A stretch of 64,000 nucleotides of DNA from Clostridiales bacterium (GTDB lineage: Bacteria; Bacillota; Clostridia; Oscillospirales; Oscillospiraceae): positions 62,001-126,000 of the forward strand of contig QAMJ01000023.1 of the NCBI GenBank assembly GCA_003150355.1. Direction: 5' to 3'. Below the pieces are notes generated by a model. It was not told where the DNA came from and did no database searches. It saw only the letters and a list, made by a program, of their open reading frames with translations. A program made the position numbers and the translations under genes. Positions 34,324-42,955 of this stretch are shown here, one piece after another. Each line of letters begins with the position of its first letter. Within the stretch, counting starts at the first letter, position 1.

Positions 34324-34358
34324 AAAATCCGGCGTGAACCTGTAGTCACGCCGGATTT
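34324..34358. terminator. Hairpin terminator after the Ig-like surface protein gene
   Basis: Thirteen-base perfect arms (34325-34337, 34346-34358) with a T run on the minus strand just past the stop at 34384. Confidence 0.8.
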
Positions 34359-34383
34359 AGCACTTTAATGTTTCAGATTCCGC

Positions 34384-35688
34384 TTATTCGTCCTTGCTGC
34401 GCTTAGAGTCTATGCGCAGGTAGACGACCACGCCGACCAGAGCGGCCAGAGCGAGGAAGCCGACGATGCCGAAGAATATGAGCTGGGTATTATTGCCGCG
34501 GTCATAGCTGCCGTTGTCGGAGCTCGTGCGGGTGGGCGTCGCCGTCGGGGACGGGGTAGGCGTTGTCTCCGGTTCAAAGCTGACCTCGGCAAGATCGGTA
34601 TAGACAGGGTCACTCGTGACGCCCTCGCGGGTGTTCATCACGGCGACACAGTAGTACATCGTGCCTTCGGTCTGGGTCGGGGTATAGCTTGCTTCAGTCG
34701 CGCCGTCAATGGGGGTAGCCATGCCGCGGTTGTTCACATTCGTGCTGTACCACTGGTAGCTCAGCTCGCCGTTGTTGGGGGAGGTGGCCTGAACGGTCAG
34801 TGTGCAGGTCTCGCCCTTCTTGAGACGGGTGCTCTGAGGGGCAACGTTGATGTTCGGCGTCTTTGTGGTGAGGCCGTTGTTGCCGAGGTCGGTTCCGGAG
34901 TTCTGGTCGTTATTACCACCCGTGGAATTATTCGTGTTGTTGTTCGTATTGTTATTGCTGTTATTATTGCTGCTGTTGTTGGCGCTATTGTTATTATTCG
35001 TATTGTTATTCGTGGCTTTGACGGTTATGCGCGCGCCGTTGGAGTAGGAAGCACCGTTGGCGTTCTCAAACTTGGCCTCCACGCACCATTCATTGAGCGA
35101 GGAGGGAATATTGCTGAGCGTCAGGCGCTCGGTGCCGAGACCGTCAACGCTGAGTCCGCGGAAATAATCCGGGCCGTCGGCGGCGTTATATGTAACGGTC
35201 GTGTCCTTGCTGACGAGACGCCAGGTTATCTTCGTTGCGTCGTCCGCGCGGGCGACGAACTGCGCGCTGCCGCCGGGCTCGACTGTCTCACCCGTGGGGT
35301 GCTTTGTGATGTGCGGCGGGTTGCCGGTCGCGGGAGCCTTGGTAGGTGTCGTGCCGCCGGTGATGGAGAGGTTGATTATAAAGGAATAGGTGCCGTTCTC
35401 AGTGACGACATTGTAGCTGCTGGAATAGTTGCCGGCAGTGGTGGGCGTTCCGGCCATGTAGATGCCGTAATCGTCCCATGACAGGCTCAGCCCCGCGGGA
35501 AGGGAACCCGCGTATTTTTCATAGGACTTTATGACAAGGTTGCTGCTGAACACCTGGATGCTGCCGATGTCGGTGCCCGCTTCAAAGCTGTTGACATAGT
35601 CCGCGCCCGCACTCAGCCCCGGCAGGGCAAGCGCCACGCAGAGCACAAGCGTGAGCGAAAGCAGAAGCTTCATGGTTTTACTTTTCAT
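34384..35688 (-). CDS. Membrane-anchored surface protein with Ig-like domains and Asn-rich linker
   Basis: 434 residues. A signal peptide (about 1-25) precedes a putative-Ig/cadherin-like domain with L-P-A-G-L-S and G-T-P-T-T-A-G, a second Ig-like domain (I-T-K-H-P-T-G-E-T-V), a linker of about 40 residues made almost only of Asn, Ser and Thr, a third Ig-like domain with Y-Q-W-Y-S, a Pro/Thr spacer, one membrane helix and a short basic tail. No L-P-x-T-G. The ATG at 35688 is 10 bases after GGAG; the ATG at 35697 is only one base after it. Role unknown; probably cell-surface interaction. Confidence 0.85.
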   Translation of the reverse strand: MKSKTMKLLLSLTLVLCVALALPGLSAGADYVNSFEAGTDIGSIQVFSSNLVIKSYEKYAGSLPAGLSLSWDDYGIYMAGTPTTAGNYSSSYNVVTENGTYSFIINLSITGGTTPTKAPATGNPPHITKHPTGETVEPGGSAQFVARADDATKITWRLVSKDTTVTYNAADGPDYFRGLSVDGLGTERLTLSNIPSSLNEWCVEAKFENANGASYSNGARITVKATNNNTNNNNSANNSSNNNSNNNTNNNTNNSTGGNNDQNSGTDLGNNGLTTKTPNINVAPQSTRLKKGETCTLTVQATSPNNGELSYQWYSTNVNNRGMATPIDGATEASYTPTQTEGTMYYCVAVMNTREGVTSDPVYTDLAEVSFEPETTPTPSPTATPTRTSSDNGSYDRGNNTQLIFFGIVGFLALAALVGVVVYLRIDSKRSKDE

Positions 35689-35724
35689 CTTTTTCATTCT
35701 CCGTTTTCTTTTTGTCTTAAAAAT

Positions 35725-35753
35725 ATTATAGCACAGCGGTATTTTCCCTGCAA
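35725..35753 (-). promoter_or_regulatory. Promoter of Ig-like surface protein gene
   Basis: On the minus strand TTGCAG, 17 bases, TATAAT with TGc upstream. Confidence 0.75.
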
Positions 35754-35761
35754 GCAGGGAA
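35744..35761. promoter_or_regulatory. Perfect 18-base palindrome over the -35 box
   Basis: TTCCCTGCAAGCAGGGAA overlaps the -35 of the surface protein promoter and suits a dimeric repressor. Regulator unknown. Confidence 0.5.
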
Positions 35762-35846
35762 GCCACGATTTTGCACTCATTTTGCAATCTTAATATATTG
35801 ACGCAGAAAAGCAAAATATGTTTCAGCTTTCTGCAGAGATTCTTTT

Positions 35847-35862
35847 TTGTAGACAATTACAA
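35847..35862. promoter_or_regulatory. Palindrome upstream of bioY promoter
   Basis: TTGTAGACAATTACAA (five-base arms, six-base spacer) abuts the -35 region of bioY. It does not match the long BirA box, so the regulator is open. Confidence 0.4.
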
Positions 35863-35891
35863 TTCACTTTCGCGGCGCTGCGTGATAAAAT
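35863..35891 (+). promoter_or_regulatory. Promoter of bioY
   Basis: TTCACT, 17 bases, TAAAAT with extended TGa. Confidence 0.5.
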
Positions 35892-35918
35892 CGTCTGCGT
35901 CTGAAGGGAGTGGCTGCA

Positions 35919-36455
35919 ATGAAGAATAAGACCCGTATGATGATCCTTGCGGCGCTGTTTGCGGCGCTTACTGCGGTCGGCGCATTTATCCGCTTTCCGC
36001 TCGGGACAATGTCGGTGACGCTGCAATTCATGTTTACTGCTATGGCCGGTGTGCTGCTCGGCGCGAAATGGGGCGCGGTGTCGCAGACTGTGTATGTCGT
36101 GCTCGGGCTTGTCGGGCTGCCGGTGTTCACGATGGGCGGCGGTATCGGCTATGTCATGCAGCCGAGCTTCGGCTTCCTGCTGGGGCTCATACCCACGGCG
36201 TGGGTGATAGGCCGCCTGACCGAAAAGGAAAACGGGCACTGGCGCATTGCGCTTGCCTGCCTTGCGGGGCTTGCGGTGCTGTACCTGATCGGCCTGCCGT
36301 ATATGTACCTGATAATGAAGCTTTATCTGCACAAGTCCATCACCGTGTGGACGGCGGTAAAGGCCGGGATGCTGGTCTATCTGCCGGGCGACGCGATAAA
36401 AATAGCGCTGACCGTTCTTCTCTATAAGCCGCTGCGTAGAGCGATAAAGAAATGA
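35919..36455 (+). CDS. bioY: Biotin transporter BioY (ECF S component)
   Basis: 178 residues with six helices. The N-terminus L-A-A-L-F-A-A-L-T-A-V-G-A-F-I, then P-L-G-T-M-S-V-T-L-Q and the G-L-P-V-F-T-M-G-G-G-I-G-Y biotin-site loop are diagnostic. It imports biotin with a shared ECF module. The ATG at 35919 follows AAGGGAG; an in-frame GTG 9 bases earlier is unlikely. Monocistronic, with its own promoter and an 18-pair terminator hairpin. No biotin synthesis genes are adjacent, so the cell may depend on uptake. Confidence 0.93.
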   Translation: MKNKTRMMILAALFAALTAVGAFIRFPLGTMSVTLQFMFTAMAGVLLGAKWGAVSQTVYVVLGLVGLPVFTMGGGIGYVMQPSFGFLLGLIPTAWVIGRLTEKENGHWRIALACLAGLAVLYLIGLPYMYLIMKLYLHKSITVWTAVKAGMLVYLPGDAIKIALTVLLYKPLRRAIKK

Positions 36456-36456
36456 G

Positions 36457-36498
36457 TATATGGCAGCCGCCGGCATGAAAGCCGGCGGCTGCCATATA
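36457..36498 (+). terminator. Hairpin after bioY
   Basis: A perfect 18-base stem with loop ATGAAA overlapping the bioY stop region; only a weak T stretch follows. Confidence 0.75.
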
Positions 36499-36589
36499 TT
36501 ATTCTTTATTTCCGGTTATGTAATAGTCGCAGTATTCTCCGTATTTATACTCAGACGGGAAGCTTTTGTCAATAGGCCTTCGGCATAAT

Positions 36590-36630
36590 AAAAGCGTCTG
36601 TACCGCCGGGAGCGACGGTTCAGACGCTTT
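36590..36630 (-). terminator. Terminator of the P-type ATPase gene
   Basis: Near-perfect arms AAAGCGTCTG.../...CAGACGCTTT with an internal ACCG/CGGT pair; the minus strand continues in TTTTATT. Confidence 0.75.
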
Positions 36631-36648
36631 GTATATTTTATTGTTTGC

Positions 36649-39273
36649 TCACTTACCGGCGCGACGCTGGAAGAGCTTCACGAGCTCGACTATCGGTACC
36701 ACGAGTATGGCGAGCCCGAGAGCGACAGCGTACTCGTTCCAGTCGACGGGCGTGAAGCCAAAGGCCGCGGCAATCGCCGGGACTTCAAGGACTATTGTCG
36801 TCAGCGCGAGCGCCGCGAGCATCGCGACCCAGAGGAGCTTGTTATGCCCGGGGAGCGTAAATATGCTCCTGCGCTGGGAGCGCATGTTGAAGCTATGGAG
36901 TATCTCGCACATGTTCATCGTGAGAAAGGCCATCGTCATTCCGTTGTAGGAGATGCCGTGCGGCCACGCAAAATGGCCGACCTCCATGCAGTGGCCTATT
37001 ATATATGACGCGAGTGTGATGACCGCAATCAGGACCCCCTGATATGCAATATCAACGCCGAGGCCGCCGGCAAAGATACCGTCTGAAGCCTTGCGCGGCG
37101 GGCGATCCATGATGTCCGGTTCGCCGCGTTCAAGGCCGAGGGCGAGCGCCGGGAAGCAGTCGGTTATCAGGTTTATGAACAGCAGGTGTACGGGGTTTAA
37201 GAGCGTGAAGCCCATGAGCGTCGCCGCGAATACGCCGACGACCTCACTCATGTTGGAGGCCAGCAGGAACTGGATGGTCTTGCGGATGTTGTCGTATATG
37301 CGCCGCCCCTCGCCGACAGCATCGACGATGGTGGCAAAGTTATCGTCGGAGAGTACCATGTCCGCGACGTTCTTTGTGACGTCCGTGCCGGTGATCCCCA
37401 TGCCGACGCCGATGTCCGCAGACTTTATCGACGGTGCGTCGTTCACGCCGTCGCCGGTCATGGCGGTTATCATGCCGCGGCGGCGCCACGAGGAGACGAT
37501 TCGCACCTTGTGCTCGGGCTGAACACGGGCGTAGACGCTGTATTTATCGATGACCCTGTCAAGCTCATCGTCGCTGAGCCTGTTGAGCTCACGCCCCTCT
37601 ATGGCCTGCGAAGCGCCGTCGATAATGCCAAGCTCACGCGCGATGGCGACGGCGGTGTCCTTGTGGTCGCCGGTTATCATGATCGGGCGGATACCGGCGC
37701 GGCGGCATTCGTCGATCGCGGCCTTGACCTCCGGACGGACAGGGTCGATCATGCCGGTCAGGCCGATGAAACACAGTTCATGCTCTAAGTTAGCAGGGGA
37801 GCAGTCCTCGGGCAGCGCGTCCCATCGGCGCTCCGCTGCGGCGAGAACGCGCAGCGCGCGGTCAGCCATTGCGTGGTTCACGGAGAGAATTTCCCGGCGC
37901 TTTTCATCGGTAAGCGGGAGGACTGCGCCGTTATCGAGATAGCTCGTGCAGCACTTGAGCACTTCGTCGGGCGCGCCCTTGGTGTACTGAATGTAGGAAT
38001 CACCGCATTTATGGACGGTGGACATCATTTTGCGCATGGAGTCAAACGGAGCTTCGGCGACACGGGGCTGCTCGTTCTCAAGCTCCGGCTTTATCTGCCC
38101 GTTTGCCGCGCCGAAGTTCACGAGTGCCGCCTCGGTCGGCTCGCCCTGCGCACCGTCGGGGGAGTAGACTGCGTCGCAGCAGAGCGTCATCGCGGCAGCC
38201 AGCTTATCGACCGACCCGTAATGCTCGATGACGGTAATCTTGTTCTGAGTCAGTGTGCCGGTCTTGTCTGAGCATATCACCTGAGTGCAGCCGAGAGTTT
38301 CGACGGCGGTCAGGCGGCGGATGACGGCATTGCGTTTGCTCATGTTCGTGACGCCGATAGACAGCACGACGGTGACGACTGTCGCAAGCCCCTCAGGTAT
38401 AGCGGCTACGGCGAGGGACACGGCGACCATGAAGGTGCGCAGAACACTGTCAAGCGAAAAGTCACCCGCGACTAAAAGATCGAACACGAAGATGAAAACG
38501 CATATTCCGAGGACGAGCTTTGAGAGCACGCCGCCGAGCTGACTCAGCTTGCGCTGAAGCGGCGTCTGCTCCTGCTCAGTCCGCGCGAGGACACCGGCGA
38601 TCCTGCCCATCTCGGTGCCCATACCGGTGGCGGTGACGACCGCGCGGCCGCGCCCGTAGACGACGGTCGAGCCCATGTAGCACATGTTTCTGCGATCGCC
38701 GAGGGGAACGTCCCCGTCGAAGATGACTTCGACCGCCTTGTTGACCGGAACGCTCTCCCCAGTCAGCGCGGCCTCCTCGATTTTGAGCGAAGCGCTTTCC
38801 AGCAGACGGCCGTCAGCGGGGACGGCGTCACCGGCTTCGAGGACTACAACATCGCCCGGTACAAGGCGGCTGCTCTCAATGACCTTGAGCTCCCCGCCGC
38901 GCAGCACCTTGCACTTGGCGGCGGTCATGCTTTGCAGCGCTTCTATCGCGGCCTCAGCCTTGCTCTCCTGAATGACGCCGAGCACGGCGTTGAGCAGGAC
39001 GACGACAAGGATTATGAACACCTCAGTGAAGCTCTCTCCGGATAGGGCGTTCGTGACCGCTGAAACGGCGGCGGCAGCAAGCAGAATCAGCAGCATCGGG
39101 TCTTTGAGCTGCTGGAAAAAGCGCTGGAGGACGGTCGTTTTCTTCGCCTCGGCAAGCTTGTTCTCGCCGTACCTTTCAAGGCGCTCCTCGGCCTGCTCTT
39201 CGCTCAGTCCGGAAGCGGAGCTTTCAAGCTCTGTGAGAATATCATCCTGTGTGCGCTGGTATAACTCGGACAT
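36649..39273 (-). CDS. P-type cation-translocating ATPase (Ca/Mn type, P2)
   Basis: 874 residues. Cation_ATPase_N, then E1-E2 and P domains: T-G-E-S actuator loop near 175, P-E-G-L near 290 (P2A metal site), C-S-D-K-T-G-T-L-T with phospho-acceptor D336, K-G-A-P-D-E nucleotide loop and T-G-D-G-V-N-D near 610. It transports Ca2+ and/or Mn2+ out of the cytoplasm. Start at ATG 39273 after AAGGAAG; a GTG two codons earlier is possible. A long leader contains a probable yybP-ykoY riboswitch and terminator, so manganese is the likely signal, as for YoaB-like pumps. Monocistronic. Confidence 0.93.
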   Translation of the reverse strand: MSELYQRTQDDILTELESSASGLSEEQAEERLERYGENKLAEAKKTTVLQRFFQQLKDPMLLILLAAAAVSAVTNALSGESFTEVFIILVVVLLNAVLGVIQESKAEAAIEALQSMTAAKCKVLRGGELKVIESSRLVPGDVVVLEAGDAVPADGRLLESASLKIEEAALTGESVPVNKAVEVIFDGDVPLGDRRNMCYMGSTVVYGRGRAVVTATGMGTEMGRIAGVLARTEQEQTPLQRKLSQLGGVLSKLVLGICVFIFVFDLLVAGDFSLDSVLRTFMVAVSLAVAAIPEGLATVVTVVLSIGVTNMSKRNAVIRRLTAVETLGCTQVICSDKTGTLTQNKITVIEHYGSVDKLAAAMTLCCDAVYSPDGAQGEPTEAALVNFGAANGQIKPELENEQPRVAEAPFDSMRKMMSTVHKCGDSYIQYTKGAPDEVLKCCTSYLDNGAVLPLTDEKRREILSVNHAMADRALRVLAAAERRWDALPEDCSPANLEHELCFIGLTGMIDPVRPEVKAAIDECRRAGIRPIMITGDHKDTAVAIARELGIIDGASQAIEGRELNRLSDDELDRVIDKYSVYARVQPEHKVRIVSSWRRRGMITAMTGDGVNDAPSIKSADIGVGMGITGTDVTKNVADMVLSDDNFATIVDAVGEGRRIYDNIRKTIQFLLASNMSEVVGVFAATLMGFTLLNPVHLLFINLITDCFPALALGLERGEPDIMDRPPRKASDGIFAGGLGVDIAYQGVLIAVITLASYIIGHCMEVGHFAWPHGISYNGMTMAFLTMNMCEILHSFNMRSQRRSIFTLPGHNKLLWVAMLAALALTTIVLEVPAIAAAFGFTPVDWNEYAVALGLAILVVPIVELVKLFQRRAGK

Positions 39274-39303
39274 GGACACATCTTCCTTTCATAAATTGCT
39301 GGT

Positions 39304-39351
39304 AAAAAACAAAAGACTCATGCGCAAGCTGTACAGCTTACGCATGAGTCT
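39304..39351 (-). terminator. Leader terminator before the P-type ATPase gene
   Basis: A 17-pair stem (39314-39330 with 39335-39351, one G-U) around GTAC is followed by TTTTGTTTTTT on the minus strand. Its upstream arm contains the 3' strand of the aptamer P1 helix, so the two structures exclude each other. Confidence 0.85.
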
Positions 39352-39442
39352 CATTCTTTACAGAGCAGCCCGGATGCCGCAGCATCGTTTTGACGGGTCT
39401 GCCTCGCCCCGCGGACGCGGTGCGGAATTACTCCCTCAGGCG
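39341..39442 (-). ncRNA. yybP-ykoY (manganese-sensing) riboswitch aptamer
   Basis: Minus-strand RNA: a P1 helix of eight pairs with one mismatch (39442-39435 with 39348-39341) directly encloses GGAGTAA on the 5' side and ATGAGA on the 3' side, as the family has GGAGUAG and GCGAGA. Inside are CCCG-UCAAAACG and a GATGC-TGCG-GCATC hairpin closed by CGGG and CTGC, resembling the family's GUCAA core. It precedes a P-type metal ATPase, a known target class. Mn2+ binding should hold P1 and block the terminator, turning the gene on. Confirmation needs an Rfam RF00080 search. Confidence 0.72.
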
Positions 39443-39458
39443 AAATTCAGTGTAGCAC

Positions 39459-39487
39459 ATTATATTCTGTGATAATAGAAAAGTCAA
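39459..39487 (-). promoter_or_regulatory. Promoter of riboswitch-ATPase transcript
   Basis: On the minus strand TTGACT, 17 bases, TATAAT. The predicted start is about 10 bases before the aptamer. Confidence 0.8.
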
Positions 39488-39570
39488 TATGCGGTCAGGC
39501 TAAGAAATTATAAAAATTTTGTGACCGCAATATTATTTTCGAATCGCAGCGGCGGAGCACAGAAATTGAT

Positions 39571-41007
39571 CTATTCAGCTCCGCCTTTTTTCTTCGCAGG
39601 GAAAGCGTCATAATAGAAGCCGAGGAATATACCGGCAATGAGGAAGAAAGCCAGCTCGCGGAAGTCAGTGGGTACACGGTCATCAGCGCAGTTCGTGAAG
39701 ATCGCGGTTTCCATCATCCCGTAAATGAATATACCGGCGAGGGGAAGCGTCAGGGTCTTGACTGCGGTCGTCACCTCGGGCAGCTTTGCGAAAAACAGCC
39801 TTATCATCTTTATGACCAGCATGACCGTGAACGCAAGGACGAGCAGCAGACCGAGAACGCCCGCAAGCATAAGCGTCTGCACAAGGTAATTGTGCATGTG
39901 GAAGTAAGGATAGTTCTGGTACTTGTGCGGGACGTCCATTATCTGGTGGCTGTATTTGCCGATGAGCAGGAGAGTGGGATCCTCCTTGATGGTGGGAATG
40001 ATGCTGGCAAAAATGTTGCCGCGGTTAGACATATTGGAAACGCTCTCCTTAAGGTCGCGCGTGTCGCCGAACTCCTGCACCTGACCGCGGCCGACATAGG
40101 GATCCGATATGCGCTCGACATCCGGATCGAGCCAGTCATAGGCCGCCTGAGTGGCGGAAACGGTGAGGTCAAAGCTCTTGTAGACAAGCGGCATGGAGAC
40201 GACCGCGAGGACGGCGATGATCAGAGCTTTCACGGAATTGCTCTTCAGCTTTATGAGCTTTATCCCGCCGAGGATGACAAGCATCGCGGCGTTGACGCTC
40301 ATTGCAAGCTTTATGCTGCGGCAGAATGCGAGCGCGACGGCGATATAGAAAACCAGCCACGCGAAAACGATTGGGATGCGCCAGAGCTTTCTGCGGCAGT
40401 TGAGAAACTCATATACCATGAGGCAGGATGCAATATAGAACCAGACAGCGGAGATGGTGCGGTTAGTTCCGAACGGAGCAATGAAGTAAAAAGCGGCATA
40501 CATATAATATGATTCTATGCCGAAAGGAATGTTCTCGGGCGGGATATAGAAGTAAATGCCGAGGAAGCATGCGGCTATCGCAAGGATCGCGACAATAAAA
40601 TAGAAGCCGCCGACGATGGCGATGACGATGTCAAAAAAGCGCCTGCGCTGTGTGGGGTCAAGCACAAGGCCGGTCGAAAGCACGGCGGCGCAGAGAAAGG
40701 TCTTGAGGACAAGGTCAAACTCGTTTTCAAGATAATAGTCGGTATTGAGCAGACGGGTTACAAACAGCCATATAGCGTACCAGATGACAAGCTTTACCTC
40801 GACCGTGCCGCGAAGGCCGCATTTCCAGAAATATAGCGCGAGCGTCGCGATAATGGCGCACCTGCCGTAGACGGAATAGAGCGCGCTCCAGTGCTCCGGC
40901 GCGGCGGGACTCACCATGAAAAATACCAGCAGGGCAGCGGTCATGAACGCGTGGAACCGCGGCCAACTTTTTTCCCGGCTTTCTATTTTTATAAACTCCA
41001 TTATCAT
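39571..41007 (-). CDS. Wzy/O-antigen-ligase-like polytopic membrane protein
   Basis: 478 residues with about twelve helices and one large outside loop (about 285-375), the layout of O-antigen ligase/polymerase proteins. Near residue 370, H-M-H-N-Y-L-V-Q-T-L recalls the H-x-H-N motif of Wzy_C ligases. It may polymerise or ligate a surface glycan. Two ATGs compete: 41007, 3 bases after GTGGGG, and 41001, at better spacing. It has its own promoter and no neighbours in operon, so its glycan partner genes lie elsewhere, possibly the cluster at 16-22 kb. Confidence 0.75.
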   Translation of the reverse strand: MIMEFIKIESREKSWPRFHAFMTAALLVFFMVSPAAPEHWSALYSVYGRCAIIATLALYFWKCGLRGTVEVKLVIWYAIWLFVTRLLNTDYYLENEFDLVLKTFLCAAVLSTGLVLDPTQRRRFFDIVIAIVGGFYFIVAILAIAACFLGIYFYIPPENIPFGIESYYMYAAFYFIAPFGTNRTISAVWFYIASCLMVYEFLNCRRKLWRIPIVFAWLVFYIAVALAFCRSIKLAMSVNAAMLVILGGIKLIKLKSNSVKALIIAVLAVVSMPLVYKSFDLTVSATQAAYDWLDPDVERISDPYVGRGQVQEFGDTRDLKESVSNMSNRGNIFASIIPTIKEDPTLLLIGKYSHQIMDVPHKYQNYPYFHMHNYLVQTLMLAGVLGLLLVLAFTVMLVIKMIRLFFAKLPEVTTAVKTLTLPLAGIFIYGMMETAIFTNCADDRVPTDFRELAFFLIAGIFLGFYYDAFPAKKKGGAE

Positions 41008-41032
41008 TTACCCCACAAAATTCGTTCCGTGT

Positions 41033-41061
41033 ATTTTATCATATGGGCAGAAATATTGCAA
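41033..41061 (-). promoter_or_regulatory. Promoter of Wzy-like gene
   Basis: On the minus strand TTGCAA, 17 bases, TAAAAT with extended TGa. Confidence 0.72.
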
Positions 41062-41079
41062 GATAAGTAAGCCAGACGG

Positions 41080-41113
41080 AAAACGCGCCCGTGTGCTATA
41101 TGCACACGGGCGC
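41080..41113 (-). terminator. Terminator of 5'-nucleotidase gene
   Basis: Perfect 12-base arms (41085-41096, 41102-41113) with TTTT on the minus strand. Confidence 0.85.
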
Positions 41114-41121
41114 ATACATAT

Positions 41122-42744
41122 TTACTTTGCTTCGACTATCGTTATGCGCCCGGCACCGTAGGGCTCGGAGTAATCCTTGCCGACGGTGCCGCCGAGCTTA
41201 TCGACGATGTAGTTTATCAGCACCTGATTGTCGAGCATCACGCAGTCCTGCGTGAGCGTGCAGTCCTTGAACATCGTGTAGCCGTCGCCGCCGTTTTTCA
41301 GCAGATAGTCATGACAGGCGAGGGTGTAGGTCTGCTCCGGATCGAGCGCCTTGTCGCCGATCTTGACGTCCTTGACGCGGCGGTCACCATCAACGCTGAG
41401 GAACAGGCCGTCCTTATCGCGCTTGACCGTGGACTCAACATTCAGGTCTATCGTATAGCTCATGCCGGACACCTGCAAAAATCCTCCGCTCTCGCCGGGG
41501 AGCGCGGACGCGCCCAGCTCAAGCGCGTTGAGTATCTGCTGCCCCGTGCACTCGACCACGCACATGGAGTTGCCGAACGGGTGCACAGCTATGATATCGC
41601 CGTAGGTGATGTCTCCGGCCTTGATGTCGCTGCGGATGCCGCCGCCGTTGACGATGGCGACGTCAGCACCGGACATGACCCTGTACGCATCGGCGCAGAG
41701 GTCGCCGAGGTTCGTCTCGGTCACGCGGATAAGGCGCTCCTCGGGATTCTTCGGGTCATATACGGCAAGGTCAACATCGGTGTGCGCGACGACCTCGTTC
41801 ACAAGCCCGTCGAACTCCTCCTGAATATCCGCGATGTATTCACCTATGCCGTCGTCATTGAGAAGCTCAACGTCGAGCTTTCCGTCGGCGGATATCGTCA
41901 GGCAACCGATGTTCTCAAGCTTCGTGCCGGTGGAGGAGAGAATGACATCCTTGCCGTCCTTGTTCTTCACAAGCTCCTTTTCGATGACGGAGTGGGAGTG
42001 CCCGTCGAGCATGACGTCAATGCCGGTGGTGTTGTTTATGACATCAGAAGAAGTCCAAGGCTCGCAGTCCTTCTCTATCCCAAGGTGCGCCAGCGCTATG
42101 ACATAGTCCGCACCCTCCTTGCGCGCTGCGTCGACCGCCGACTGGACTGCCGTGTACACGAGTTCGCCCGTCTCATCCTGACAGAAGGAGAATATCCATT
42201 CGCCCTTCTCATTCTGGAAGTACGCGGGAGTTGAAGAGGTTATGGTCTTGGGAGTCGTGACGCCGACGAAGGCGATCTTCACGCCGTGGACGTTCTGCAT
42301 CGAATATGCGTCGAGCACAGTCTCGCCGTTTTTATCCATGAAATTTGCGCTGACGTAGGGGAAGTCGGCAAGGCGGTTGAGCTTCTTGAACTGCTCCATG
42401 CCGTAGTCAAACTCATGGTTGCCGATCGTGGCCACGTCGTAGCCCAGCTCATTCATTATCTTGATGATGTATTCGCCCTTGGAGAGCGTGCCTATCGCGT
42501 CGCCCTGGACGGCATCGCCTACGTCGACGAGCAGCACATCCTTGCCCTGTGCTTCCAGCGTCTCTTTTGCGAGCGCGACGGACTGGTAGCCGAGGTTCTT
42601 ATCAACGGCGCAGTGGACGTCGTTGGTGAATAATACCGCAATTTCCTTGCCGCTGTTTTTCGAGGTGTCCGCGTAGGCCGAGGCTGGTACGAGCGCGAGG
42701 ACCATCAGCAGCGTGAGCAGCAGCGCAAAAAATTTTCTGTTCAT
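41122..42744 (-). CDS. Secreted 5'-nucleotidase / 2',3'-cyclic phosphodiesterase family protein
   Basis: 540 residues. Signal peptide (1-25, ending A-Y-A-D). The metallophosphatase domain shows T-N-D-V-H (about 40), D-V-G-D-A-V-Q-G-D, G-N-H-E-F-D-Y-G, A-H-L-G and D-G-H-S-H-S; the C-terminal domain has N-G-G-G-I-R near 365 and a late C-H-D-Y-L-L-K-N-G-G-D-G-Y substrate-stacking segment. It releases phosphate and nucleosides from extracellular nucleotides or UDP-sugars. No C-terminal anchor or S-layer repeats, so it is released or held non-covalently. AAGGAGG precedes the ATG. Confidence 0.94.
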   Translation of the reverse strand: MNRKFFALLLTLLMVLALVPASAYADTSKNSGKEIAVLFTNDVHCAVDKNLGYQSVALAKETLEAQGKDVLLVDVGDAVQGDAIGTLSKGEYIIKIMNELGYDVATIGNHEFDYGMEQFKKLNRLADFPYVSANFMDKNGETVLDAYSMQNVHGVKIAFVGVTTPKTITSSTPAYFQNEKGEWIFSFCQDETGELVYTAVQSAVDAARKEGADYVIALAHLGIEKDCEPWTSSDVINNTTGIDVMLDGHSHSVIEKELVKNKDGKDVILSSTGTKLENIGCLTISADGKLDVELLNDDGIGEYIADIQEEFDGLVNEVVAHTDVDLAVYDPKNPEERLIRVTETNLGDLCADAYRVMSGADVAIVNGGGIRSDIKAGDITYGDIIAVHPFGNSMCVVECTGQQILNALELGASALPGESGGFLQVSGMSYTIDLNVESTVKRDKDGLFLSVDGDRRVKDVKIGDKALDPEQTYTLACHDYLLKNGGDGYTMFKDCTLTQDCVMLDNQVLINYIVDKLGGTVGKDYSEPYGAGRITIVEAK

Positions 42745-42793
42745 CTTTTTGCCTCCTTAATCATTTATCAGCCGGATCGCTGAAGCTGTTTAC

Positions 42794-42822
42794 ATTTTAC
42801 CATAGCGCCGCGGGAATTTCAA
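42794..42822 (-). promoter_or_regulatory. Promoter of 5'-nucleotidase gene
   Basis: On the minus strand TTGAAA, 17 bases, TAAAAT with extended TGg. Confidence 0.7.
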
Positions 42823-42890
42823 TGACAGAGAAAAGCACCTGTTGTCGGGAAATATTGAAGAGTATCTGTTTCAAAAAAAGCCGATTAAAC

Positions 42891-42919
42891 TTTACATTTT
42901 GCGCGTCAGCGGATATAAT
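42891..42919 (+). promoter_or_regulatory. Promoter of prfC
   Basis: TTTACA, 17 bases, TATAAT. Confidence 0.75.
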
Positions 42920-42955
42920 ATACTACATATTGCCAATTATATAAGGATGAGGAAT

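Noticed and set aside
35847..35862. BirA operator at bioY
   Set aside because: The spacing (six bases) and arms do not fit the known BirA box with a spacer of about 14-16 bases; only an unassigned palindrome is reported.
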